A DNA stretch of 64,000 bases from positions 27,647,419 through 27,711,418 of the forward strand of contig OY987243.1 of the NCBI GenBank assembly GCA_963920765.1, in the 5' to 3' direction. The stretch is from Ulota crispa (taxonomy: Eukaryota; Streptophyta; Bryopsida; Orthotrichales; Orthotrichaceae). Made by a program: the position numbers and the translations under genes. The notes beneath the pieces were generated by a model. That model searched no databases. It was not told where the DNA came from and saw nothing but the letters and a program-made list of their open reading frames with translations. Below, in pieces: positions 54,375 to 64,000 of this stretch (within the stretch, counting starts at the first letter, position 1; the number at the start of each line of letters is the position of its first letter).

Positions 54375-55106
54375 CTCTAATAACAACTGCCTTCATCTTA
54401 TCAACCTTGAAGATGATAGAGATGAGAATTACAACTTGTCCAGGACATTCGTGAGGAAAAAGGCAAAGGTGGGTGCTATTAGTAGTACCAGGGATCACTT
54501 TCATATATGATGCAATGCTATTACAGTATTGAGTATGAAGATGTGCAAATCATGGGTATGATTGAAATCTACCTAAGCATGAATATTAGAGAAGAGAATT
54601 TTAACAAACAAAAACCTGGTTATTCCCCAACAAACTTTATCAGATTGGATTTATACAAAAGTCATTTTGCGTCACCTTCTCTCATATTAGTCCAAATACA
54701 TATGCACAATGGAGCATATTTGCAACCCAATAGAAGACGGAACATTTTTTTGTGTGGACGACTGGTGTAAACTTATTAGTGGAATACACTCCAAAAATTG
54801 AGCTAGAAATACGAAATTTTGGATACTCAATTTCTAACTACAGTATGAAAACCCTTGGTGTTTGAAATTGGCAAATTTTTGTGGTGAGCTTGAAACCTCA
54901 AATTTGCGACACTTCTACGTTATTTTTAGCTCTGACATTCGAAAGCAAGAACTAGTTTTTAGATCTCTGGCCTGTAGAATGTCCCTCGTATGTGGAGCTC
55001 TGAACACGCCAATTTAAAAGATAATACAATACACGTTGGCAAGATTTTGAGAGCAAAAATTGTGCTTTTCAATTGCACAAAGCTTGAAGAACTAGGAGCG
55101 CTAAAC

Positions 55107-55371
55107 GCCATATTTGATAATTTGGGATCTATGTTTGAATTTTGGACTTCTGAAGGTTTAAGGTGATCACTTTAAACCCAGCTCTAGGTTTAAGCAACAT
55201 TTTTTTTGATACACGTGCCCTCACTTGAGAGGAGGAATTTGCAAGGGAAAAAATCTTAGTGGCTCTAATTGAATCTAATACCTTCAAATTTGGTTTAAGG
55301 TAACTTTTTAGGTTTAAGGTGAAGTTTAATTTGGGAACTGCGTTTTCCCAATTTAACAAATATGGCGTTGC
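55107..55371. repeat. Family-U MITE-like repeat, copy U1 (265 bp)
   Basis: AACGCCATATTTGATAATTTG mirrors CCCAATTTAACAAATATGGC(GTT). The middle CACTTGAGAGGAGGAATTTG and following 80 bases match U2 closely. Confidence 0.8.
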
Positions 55372-57053
55372 TATGTATTTATGTCATAATTAACTACTTC
55401 TGGACTATTCACGTACATATGAATCATACAAAACATTTGGAGAGCTCTCCATATTTAAACAAAATAAGGTAAACTATTGAGAGACTTCATGATGTTGAAG
55501 CAAAATATTTGAAGATCTCTTGATATCCAGGCAAAATATGAAGATATATATTGGCAAGTTTTCTAATATTTTGAGTACATCTCCAAATATAATTGATTTT
55601 TATATTGTTGGACTTAAGTATGGCATGTTTACTTTCAAGATGAAAAGTTTCATTGTCATGAATGTTTGTTGATCCAAGACATTGTCTTTCATATTGTTCA
55701 TTTCCTATCCAAGATAGCCATCCTGAGATCCTCCAAACGAAAACTCTTAAGTTTCCACCACTAACAAGCAGAACCACTAGTATCTGAACAAAAAAATAGT
55801 CCCTTGAGGTGGTCAGGGTATGCGACGTTCTTTTGCAATTCTAACATGTTCTTTAACTTCAACATTTGAAACTTATTCATATGTTTGACACACAAAATGC
55901 ACGTGAGCCATTGATATGTATGTGGTGTATGGCAGAAAATACAAAATGAGTTCATGGATTCAGGCACAATATCGCAAAATAATTACATTTCAGGGTTTAG
56001 TTCACAAATAGTGACAAAAAGGAGTATAATTAGAAGTACATTTATAAGATTATTGTTGCCTTGTTTTATGAGGCAGGCCCTTATATCAAAGAAGGTTTGT
56101 TTTGTAGTGGACATTAAAGTGTGTTTGTAAAAGTGTGAAAGAGAAGAGACACAACATTTGCACACATGAGCAACACTCTGTGCGAGTGGTTCGTGCTAGT
56201 AATAAAGGATGTGTGAAGAGCAGCAAGCAGCTGGTGTCTCACAATTGGAAGCAAGCCTTGCACAAAGACAATATCATTGAGAGTGTGCCCCTACTTGTAA
56301 TTCATTTCTAATTTTGCACATAAACAACCAAGAAAATACAAATCAATGATTCATAGGACTCTCTTTTTGATTTCTCTGTAAGGATCTACTTATGAATTCC
56401 ATGTGTATTAAACAAACGTAGGGAAAATATGTTGTAAAAGAAAAAGGTGAGAGAGGGAAAGATCATAGAAGAAAAAGACAAAAATGCTTAACAGTTCCTT
56501 TCACGTGAACAATAGCACACAAGGAAAACCACAAATTCGTGAATATTCACAGGGAAAATGTGAAGAATTCTTGAAACTGACAAGGAAATTAATCACAAAA
56601 GCTTTTTTGTGATGTTGTATTGGATTTGCACCGTCTACCATTGAACAATATATTTGTGAATCGTCATTTAGTTAGAGACGTGATTACTTGCAAACACCAT
56701 GCCAGGCAGTACATGCATGTGCTGTAGCAATAAAGTTGTTCAGTGCACTTCTTGTGCATACACAAGGCCATCAGTCTGGAAAGTGGAGAGGAGGGTGAAG
56801 TCTCCGAAGAGCAGCCAGTCCCTGCCCCCTGGGCGAACAAGACATTGTCCTTGCTAAAGAACCATTACCCGCTCTGTTGAAAACCAACCATTAAATTTAG
56901 GTTTTCCCTTGGCGTAACATCTTGCAACTTGAGCTAATTCCGATCAACTAATAGATTAAATTGACTTCAGAAACGTGAACTTCGTTAAATCGGTGCATAC
57001 TCACGTCATTGGCACTTTTCAGCAACTCAATAAATCTCCAGCAATTCTAGTTT
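55372..57053. other. AT-rich stretch, nothing recognised
   Basis: About 1.7 kb. No shared repeat, and open frames are short and without domain character. Confidence 0.4.
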
Positions 57054-57057
57054 TTAA

Positions 57058-57130
57058 CTCGTAGAGGATCATTTGTCCCTTTGGGAGACAAATGGGATTT
57101 TGGGCAGGGTCATGCTACTACAATTTATGA
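57058..57130 (+). mobile_element. Left-end fragment of a T2-type TTAA element
   Basis: TTAA (57054-57057), then CTCGTAGAGGATC, the hairpin TTTGTCCC-TTT-GGGAGACAAA and ATGGGATTTTGGGCAGG, as in T8. Similarity stops near 57130. Confidence 0.6.
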
Positions 57131-57315
57131 TTAAATTTTATTTCTCCAAAGGTAGAGTTTTGCAAGAGTTATGTGGGGAATAATTTTTATTAAATTTCAA
57201 TTTACAGTTCAAAACTTATAAGGGTAACCATGTGAATTTTAGTTGGAGGGGTAGCTTGGGCATGCCATTTTTTGTTAACTTCTTCCAAGGGGAACCAATG
57301 AAGGGATGACCCTTC

Positions 57316-57447
57316 CACTAATAGAAAATTGTGTTGAAGTCAACATAAACTACATGATGTTTTCATGCTTCTAATGCAAATTTCTGTGTTAGAATCATGA
57401 AAACATCATGTAGATTATGTTGACTTCAACACAATTTTCTACTACTG
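57316..57447. mobile_element. Hairpin MITE N2 with CACTA-like ends (132 bp)
   Basis: CACTAATAGAAAATTGTGTT is mirrored by AACACAATTTTCTACTACTG. The stem includes AACATAAACTACATGATGTT(TTCATG). A 3-bp direct repeat TTC lies at 57313-57315 and 57448-57450. CACTA ends with a 3-bp duplication fit the CACTA (En/Spm) superfamily. Confidence 0.8.
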
Positions 57448-57661
57448 TTCATTGGAATCTATCCAAAGCAATAGTGTACTAAATAAAAAAACTCATGTTT
57501 CAACCTGTCCATTCAATAGTCAAATGACCAATTTACCAAATAATAAAAAAAAAACTCATGTTGCAACTTGTTTGTTCAAATAATCAAATGATCAGTTTAC
57601 TTGATATTTGGAAGATGAAAGGACATTGATTTGGCAATGAATCTTATTAGACAGCTCTTAA

Positions 57662-58591
57662 CCCTTAAAGGACCGTTGTCACTGCGGAGACCGTTTGGAT
57701 TTTGGTCATGTACCTATGGGTAAACTACTTTGCGCGATTTTCTGAAACTTTTATTGAAGGTGGGGAATTCAAAGATCTATGTGGGCATTTAATTTTTTCT
57801 TCATTCCAACATTTGATGAAGAAGTTATGCATGAACTTATGAAATTTTGGGGCAGGTTGCCCAGACGGGCAGCCCAAAAACTTCTTTAAAAATGATATAT
57901 TTTTTAAATAAAAACTTGAAATTGGTTCTTTTGATCTTTTCATACATGTGAAGTTTTGAATCATTCAATTTCAATTGGTGAGATGAAAGTTATGAGGAGT
58001 TTTTGATTGCGGGCTGTTATGGAATCTCTACTCTAAAATAAACTTTGAAGTCCTTTATTTTACTCAATTTTCAATATTTTAGAAAAAAAGCTAAACCAAA
58101 GGAAGTAGATTGTTTATTACAACAATGTAACTGTTGGGATTTGCATTTTTCATTTCAATAATTAAATTCTTAACAATTTAGTGTTTTGACTCATTCTCTA
58201 CTTCATTTTACTTATGAATTTTTCCCATGTGTTGTATAGTTCCAATTGATTTGAAAATTCTCCCACACATTCCTGACTTGGTTTTCTACATGGGAAAAAA
58301 AAACCTCAACTTTGCATAGAGCAATTTTTTTGATTTAGGAGTGGTTAACGGCATCTGAAATTTTTGGGCAATATGGAAAAAAACTTTTTTCTTCACTTCA
58401 TATATAAAAATCTCACTCCTTGTCATTTGGAATAAGCTCAAATTTTTATCCCAAGTACCTCATGTTGTCTAGAGCAAGATCCTACGGTTGGATTTCAAAA
58501 AAAAAGTAAAAAAAATACCATTCCTCTCATTTCCCCAAAAGTGGCAGTTTTTAGTCTTTTTCATTGACAAAATGGCTCAAGCCTTTAGGGG
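57662..58591 (+). mobile_element. TTAA-flanked element T14, T2 subfamily (930 bp)
   Basis: TTAA at 57658-57661 and 58592-58595 flanks CCCTTAAAGGACCGTTGTC and AAGCCTTTAGGGG. Its length is within one base of T2a (931 bp), and the interior follows it closely (TGCATTTTTCATTTCAATAA). Confidence 0.9.
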
Positions 58592-58739
58592 TTAATTTGT
58601 ATTTTAAATTGAATACAAAGGGGCAAGGAGGGAGACAAAAAGACAATTGAAATGAACCCCTTTGAATATTTTTTAAATTTAAATTTGAAGTTTAAAACTA
58701 AAAGAGGTATAGATTGATATGAAAAGACATTTTTAATTA

Positions 58740-59005
58740 ATGAGCCCCATTCATGGTTGTTACATTGGACCAATTCTAACCCGCCCGTCGGTTTGACGCA
58801 AATATATATGGTCTAGGCACGGACCCATATACCTTTTTTTCTTATATTTTATTTCAGAATGGGTTTAGACACAACCTTGCACTTACGCCAGAACATCAAC
58901 TTCTTGATTTTAGAGTGAACAACCACCCCATTTGGACCTGACTATCCGTCTGCTTGTCCTATTCGATAGCAAAATCTTGCCTGATGTAACAAGCCTAGCC
59001 CCATT
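58740..59005. repeat. Family-M repeat, copy 2
   Basis: CATGGTTGTTACATTGGACC at the left and GATGTAACAAGCC at the right. Block order matches 7858-8125. Boundaries are approximate. Confidence 0.5.
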
Positions 59006-59579
59006 AGATAATTCTTGATTTGAGCTTAAAATTCAAATTCAAACAACAAGGAGGTAAATGAAAGGGCATGCATGTTTCATTTACCTTGATGAATGGGTTT
59101 AGATTTTATAAAAAACATGTGTTCCCAAATATACAAGCAAACTAATAGTAGTTTGGATTTAGGCCTTCATCTACCTTGATAAATGGGTTTATAAGACTTG
59201 TAGTGTACTAAATAAATACTTGATTATATTTGAAAAATACATTAACCTTTGAATTGCAAATTTGCAATAGCTACTAGAGATTTGGTATTTTTCCCAATTT
59301 TCTTTCTTGAGATTGTCAATGAAGCTAAACTCTTCCAACCCACCACTTGGATTTTTATTTTCTTTAATACATCTTCAGAAAACTTAGTTGGCAAAAACCT
59401 TAGTGTAGTGTGAATTTCAAGCACATGTTTGCAATGCAAGGTCATGGAGGGTCCAAGGGTGTGTTCCATGTCTTGGTTGATTACAAAAAACTAGAGAGAT
59501 ATGCTTAACATGGTTTAGAGCATTTTAGAGAAATCTCTTCAGCACCTATAGTGCAAAAATTGTTCATCACATCTGGTTA
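59006..59579. other. Spacer, nothing recognised
   Basis: No shared repeat or gene was seen. Confidence 0.4.
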
Positions 59580-59824
59580 AAGGCACCTAAAAATTTTGAG
59601 CAGGGATAAAAAAAAACTTTATGTACTACCTTCAGATGATCGTATCTCTCAATCTGTATGGTCAAACTTCACAAATTTTTCATACTATGTTCTTAAATGA
59701 GTCTACTACAAGATCCTGAGATTAGATTTGTATTTTTTTGAATTTTTTTTTTTTTGGGATCAAATTACTAGAAATGACAATTTTGAGTCTTTTTGAGAAA
59801 AAAATATGCTTGGTCCTTTAGGGG
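59580..59824 (+). mobile_element. Right-end fragment of a T2/T8-type TTAA element
   Basis: AGATCCTGAGATTAGATTTG and GACAATTTTGAGTCTTTTTG followed by GGTCCTTTAGGGG and TTAA (59825-59828). The left part is missing. Confidence 0.65.
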
Positions 59825-59888
59825 TTAAGAGCTTGGTGCAATTGAATGTCACAACTCACAACTTTCTTGGCGCTCTAGATCATACCAA

Positions 59889-60133
59889 TAAACATCATAT
59901 TCATTAAATTGGGAAAAAGAGTACATTTTGGGACTTTGAGGTGATCACCTCAAACCGAGCTTGCAACGTTTTTTTGGTACATGTGTCCTCACTTGAGAGG
60001 AGGAATTTGCAAGGGAAAAAATCTTAGTGGCTCAGATTAAATCTGGTACCTTCGAATATGGTTTAAAGTAACTTTTTGGGTTTGAAGGGAATTACAAGTT
60101 GAGACACCTATTTTCTCAAATTAATGAATATGG
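59889..60133. repeat. Family-U repeat, copy U2
   Basis: CATCATATTCATTAAATTGGG is mirrored by CTCAAATTAATGAATATGGTG. It shares GAGGAGGAATTTGCAAGGGA with U1. Confidence 0.75.
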
Positions 60134-60177
60134 TGTTAATACAACTAAGTTGAGATACGGTTCAGATGTGAAGGGAA

Positions 60178-60305
60178 CCAAACACCATATTCATATTGAA
60201 AAAACTAAATTCCCAAATTGTACCCTAATGGAGTAATGGTCAGTTTAAGTTGGTCACCTTAAACCCAAAATGTTACAAAATTCCCAATTTAATGAATATG
60301 GTGTT
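60178..60305. repeat. Family-U repeat, copy U3 (short)
   Basis: AACACCATATTCATATTG at the left and CAATTTAATGAATATGGTGTT at the right. The interior is shortened relative to U1 and U2. Confidence 0.7.
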
Positions 60306-60571
60306 ATCGAATATGTTGTTATCGATGTACAAACAGGCCAGGTGTAATGATGAATCGGTGCAAGTCGAGCATGTCATTCCCAACTCACCAGGTTTGCGCT
60401 TGCCAGTGTACGTGAAACCATTAGTGGTGACATTATCGCTTGGCTTGCACAGGAACTCATTCAAATGCATGAGGCGTGGTTGATTGCAGGTCTGACTGGG
60501 TCGGCACCATGCGCAACATGCAATGTGATCAGAAGAATATTATTGCACACGCTCGCAGTATGACGAGCCAT
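60273..60571 (-). pseudogene. Candidate cysteine-rich secreted protein gene or remnant (weak)
   Basis: On the minus strand an ATG at 60571 opens MARHTASVCNNILLITLHVA(HGADP), signal-peptide-like, ending after 36 codons. An overlapping frame (60470-60273) gives LCKPSDNVTTNGFTYTGKRK and GMTCSTCTDSSLHLACLY, with six or more cysteines counting its 5' extension. The two frames overlap by about 10 bases, so either one frame change or an unseen splice separates them. A possible donor G|GTGAGTTGGG lies within the second part. The 3' end runs into repeat U3. I recognise no family. Confidence 0.25.
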
Positions 60572-60843
60572 CTCAGGTCACAGCAGCTCATTGTAACCAA
60601 TGTAGTGAGTAAGTTAGTGACCTCAGCTAGATCGTCTCGTCACTTCATGGAATGAGCAACGGATCTGGCAAGCTATTCAGAAACGGCAACCTCGAATAAT
60701 ACTGAGCGCTCACTGGCTTCCACTAAGACTGCTGTTGGTTCTTGACAGACAGAGCTATCGATAGTTCGATAGTTCGATACCCGCTAGCTTAGCTTGAGTG
60801 GGCTGGTGTGTTGATCCTTCTCTCCTTGTGAGTTGTGATGAAC

Positions 60844-60851
60844 TATTTATA
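60844..60851 (-). promoter_or_regulatory. Possible TATA box for the 60.5-kb candidate
   Basis: The minus-strand sequence GGCGTATAAATAGTTCATCA is a classical plant TATA context. It is followed by an A/C-rich leader (ACAACTCACAAGGAGAGAAG). Confidence 0.4.
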
Positions 60852-61003
60852 CGCCGTACCCTGGAATGCTTTTGGACCAGTCCACATTTATTGGAATTGC
60901 GACAACGATGCGCGTCAGTAGAGCTTCCCAATTCTTAATATCCAAGTACAGTACAGTGGCAGAGTGTATGTGGAATTCAGGGACATTAATTGTGACGTCT
61001 GTC

Positions 61004-61430
61004 CTCGCAGCCCGTGCTCCGTGCATCGCAGTTCTCTAGATGTCGAAGAAAGTCCCGAATCTCCCTCGTGGAGTTTAGATATCTAGGCCAGACTTGCTTT
61101 CCGCTTCATGCGAGACGCAGCCGGCAAATGGTTAAGATTCTAGATTCGAGCCAAGATTCAGTTGATTGTAGTGAAGGCCTCACGGCAAGGGGAGGCTTAA
61201 CCCAAGAGCATCCCCAATCCACCCTTAACACAGGCACGGAAAAGCTTGTACAGAGTGCTAAATCAGGTTTTGAGTGGAAGCTAGGGCTCCAATGCAGCAG
61301 TTACTTTGTATTTTGTAGGCCTCCCCACATAAGAGTCCCTCCTTTGCATTTTTGCACACTTTGGAGAGTCTTGAATAACACTCCAAAGTGTGTGATTCTT
61401 TGACCTTGACACAAGTTTTTGATGTTTTTG
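61004..61430. other. Unassigned stretch with a small hairpin
   Basis: A 129-codon plus-strand frame (61014-61403) has no domain I recognise. AGAGCATCCCCAATCCACCC near 61205 resembles the left end of family F, without a matching right end. CACACTTTGGAG and CTCCAAAGTGTG form a hairpin at about 61355-61392. Confidence 0.35.
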
Positions 61431-61461
61431 ACATAAACTTCCTCACATAAACACTTAAAAA

Positions 61462-61736
61462 AATGCATAAAGCGTATTATTCATTAACTTGGGAAAAAAA
61501 TAGGTAGCATTTTGTACCTCACCTTAATCCAAAAGTGCCATCTTAATTTAAATTAAGGAGGTCACTTGAAACCTAGTTAATGAACTTCTATCCAAGAGTT
61601 CAGAAGTTAATGAACTTTCTGTCCAAAATTTCATAACTTAACGAACTTTCTGTCCAAAAAGTACATATTTTTGGAAGATGTATATATCATTTCATTGGAA
61701 AACAATCAACAAATTCCCAATTCAATGAATATGGCA
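61462..61736. repeat. Family-U repeat, copy U4
   Basis: AGCGTATTATTCATTAACTT(GGGAAAA) is mirrored by ATTCCCAATTCAATGAATATGG. A further half-end (TTTTTCCCAAATTAATAAAT) follows at about 61780-61800. Confidence 0.65.
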
Positions 61737-61809
61737 TTCTTTGGAAAAAAAAAAGCCAAAAATCCCACTTTGTATGCTTTTTCCCAAATTAATAAATAAG
61801 AGGTTATAT

Positions 61810-64000
61810 TCAATAAAAAAGCTGTGTTCATTGAGTGTCAAAACTTGTTTGCAATGGGACTGGTAAGCTAGGAAATGCCCTTGCTCTGGAACTGGACCGC
61901 ACTCAAAAAGTGTCTGACGACATGCTAAGGCCTCGATCATGGCTGGATTACAAATGCTTTAAACGCTGGGATGGTCACCATGACTAGTCCCTTCATTGTA
62001 TTTTACATTGGCTTTAGAGACTTTTACAGTGCTTTGCAAGTGTCCACTCATAATAAGATTGTTTCTAAAAATTATAATACTCAATAATACATGCTAACAA
62101 GACCGACGTCATGAAAATTGCAAGAAGGGTAACATGGGACCTAATTCACCTAACCTAGTGTCTTTGAATCTTCTCACAACTTAAGTTACTTAAAATATGA
62201 GGACCTCTACTGAGGTTATTTTTTGCCTTCCATGGTGAACAATGTACGTGTTTATGATCACTTTTGAAAATAATCAGATGAAAAACAACTATTTTTGTTT
62301 TGCAAAGCATTTTTTTTTGGGTATGCAGCGGATGTTTTCTATCCGGCCGCCTCGGTGTTTAGGGATTGACTTTACATTGATTGATGAAATTGTAAGTTCG
62401 GTGGATTTGTAGCAGCCGAAGGTCCTGAGAGAGGCAGGACAGGTGCAATGAAAGTATTTTCATTCCTTCAAGAATCAAAAGTATTGTATTTATTTGTTGA
62501 AGAATGTAGACTGAACTGTAATCGCCAATTACGTTTAATTGGCGTGGCTCAGGCCAAATAACCTATACCCAAATTCCATATTGTTCCTAGATTGTGAACT
62601 GAAATACTACTTTTTATGTATGTATACCATCCATACAACAAAATTGATGCTAGAGATCTTTTTCTTCATCAGCTCAACAACCGAAAGAGACTGCTACTCT
62701 GACCATGCACACAAGAAGGATTCAAAGTTCTGACTCCCATTCCTGACTAAATTCATGGCTAGGATCAATTAGAATTAAAAAGCATGTTAATTTTTCTTAG
62801 AATTCAATTGATAAACCTCCTCTCCATGTTCATAGCATTACGAATTAGGGTTAAATGCCTTTTTTGAAGCTTTGCGGTTAACTCCCTAGACCCGCAACAT
62901 TACAAATTAGGTGTTAGTCTTAACGTGAGACAATGTGATTTGTTTGTGATTGAGCTACTTTCAAGCTGCAAAGTTTGCAATAAGAGAGGTATCAGTTCAA
63001 TTTCAAATTGGATTGGCTTACATTATTGTGGTTAGTGTCATCTGTAATTAGCAAATAGAAGGAATTGTGACATGTCGCAATTTTGCAAAGCATTCCACAT
63101 AGAGCAAATCAGCAAAGAATAATACTTACTGTTGATAATATGAATGCTTGGAGCCAATCCTAACAAGCCAAGTAGTTGAAATTCTTGTAGTTGTCTGTTA
63201 CAATGTTTAGAATCTAATATCATTTTTGGGCTTACTTACGAGTAAAACCAAGAACAGTTAGGTCTACTTTCAATATTTGGTGAGTTGCAATTCTTCCATG
63301 TCAAGTGCTACGTTGCTGACATGTGTTTATTGCAAATTGATAATTTCATACTAAGATTTAATCTTGTTATCATGTTTATTGTACTCGTGGAATGACAAGA
63401 GATGAACAAAAAAAAATTTAATGGCTTATCTAAAACCTAAGATGTGTAACACTCATTAAGTTTGCATGTGCACTTCAATGTCACAAATGAAACACACCAA
63501 ATTAATAAAGATATGTGATTGAGGCTTATTTTGAGGGAGCATGATTCACTTTTGTCAAAAAGTAGGTTTGGTAGAATGATTTTGGAATGATCAAAATTCA
63601 TGAATGATTGAAGTATTAATGAAAATTATTGGTTATGCAGTATTTCTAAGTTGGCATACTCATTAGTAAAAGAATGAGCCCTCCAAGAATCCCTAAACTT
63701 TTGACTATGTTAAAATGTATTAGGCCTAGGCCTAATACAATACAAGTATGTGTGAAGTGTAGCCACCTTGTATGACTTTCTTGTTGTACAAGTATCAAGA
63801 GACACAAAAATATGTATTTTTAATATGGTATTCCAAACTTGAGTAAACACAATCAAGTAGGATGCCAAAAATTGCATCATCATGATTAACGTGTTGCCTT
63901 GTTTCTATTGAAACTTAAATTCTCTTCCATCATTGCAATCAAAACTTTGAATGAGGAAAAGTAGGTTGTAAGGTATTTTTCATATCCCAAAGTACAAATT
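61810..64000. other. Spacer to the window end, nothing firmly recognised
   Basis: Contains the 22-base perfect palindrome at 63717-63738 and the short segment near 62727-62762 noted under the 54-kb candidate. Open frames are short and unconvincing. Confidence 0.4.

Noticed and set aside
60760-60790. TTCGATACCCGCTAG as a tRNA T-arm
   Set aside because: No matching acceptor, D or anticodon arms within 90 bases on either strand; the TTCGATAG repeats are local.
61014-61403. 129-codon plus-strand frame as a gene
   Set aside because: No domain, low conservation signals, and it includes a hairpin and an F-like end.
1-64000. LINE, SINE, rRNA or tRNA clusters
   Set aside because: No LINE reverse transcriptase, no Pol III A/B-box repeats with A-tails and no structural RNA could be seen by reading; a covariance-model scan was not possible here.

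Overview
The window is about 35% GC nuclear DNA and reads as a land-plant (streptophyte) chromosome. It has a spliced KEOPS-subunit gene with short GT-AG introns, a ribophorin II gene of plant type, AAACCCTAA telobox motifs near a promoter, a Copia LTR element and a PIF/Harbinger transposon with both of its usual genes. I cannot name the species. There is no prokaryotic signal: no operons, no CRISPR, no rRNA, and no tRNA that I could find.

Genes. Two host genes are well supported. One is a six-exon gene on the minus strand (23902-25212) for a TPRKB/CGI121-type subunit of the KEOPS tRNA-modification complex. Its exons join to exactly 175 codons with canonical splice sites at all five junctions. 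The other is an intronless 391-codon gene (45534-46709) for a short, Swp1-like ribophorin II, a subunit of the ER oligosaccharyltransferase. Two weak candidates for small secreted proteins lie on the minus strand near 54.0 kb and 60.5 kb.

Everything else is dominated by DNA transposons, mostly short non-autonomous ones nested in one another. (1) About 20 copies or fragments (230-930 bp) have ends starting CCC(C/T)TAA and sit at TTAA, like piggyBac. (2) About 13 copies of six families begin AGGTA, AGGGT or similar and are flanked by TA. (3) PIF/Harbinger-type elements have 3-bp TAA duplications, including a 5.7-kb element (11207-16883) with a Myb/SANT-like gene and a DDE transposase gene facing each other, both decayed. 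(4) Large fold-back palindromes of 0.4-1.4 kb, several placed end to end, lie at 1.3-3.2 kb, 8.4-10.7 kb, 22.9 kb and 35.4 kb. (5) There is a 303-bp Mutator-like element with a perfect 9-bp duplication, and there are small CACTA-like hairpins. One Copia LTR fossil (47826-52721) lies 1.1 kb downstream of the ribophorin gene.

Layout. 0-11 kb: repeats and palindromes. 11.2-16.9 kb: Harbinger element inside a smaller palindrome. 17-20.3 kb: TTAA, TA and TAA elements. 20.4 kb: 200-base assembly gap. 20.6-23.3 kb: AT-rich, nearly featureless. 23.5-26.4 kb: KEOPS-subunit gene and its GC-richer upstream region. 26.7-45 kb: dense TTAA and TA elements, several sharing a single TTAA. 45-47.5 kb: ribophorin gene. 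47.8-52.7 kb: Copia fossil. 53-64 kb: scattered repeats and two doubtful small genes.

The most useful signal is that two palindromes have each been hit by a transposon in one arm only. The other arm therefore preserves the empty target site and shows the target duplication directly (TTAA at 8708/9501; TAA at 11204/17025).
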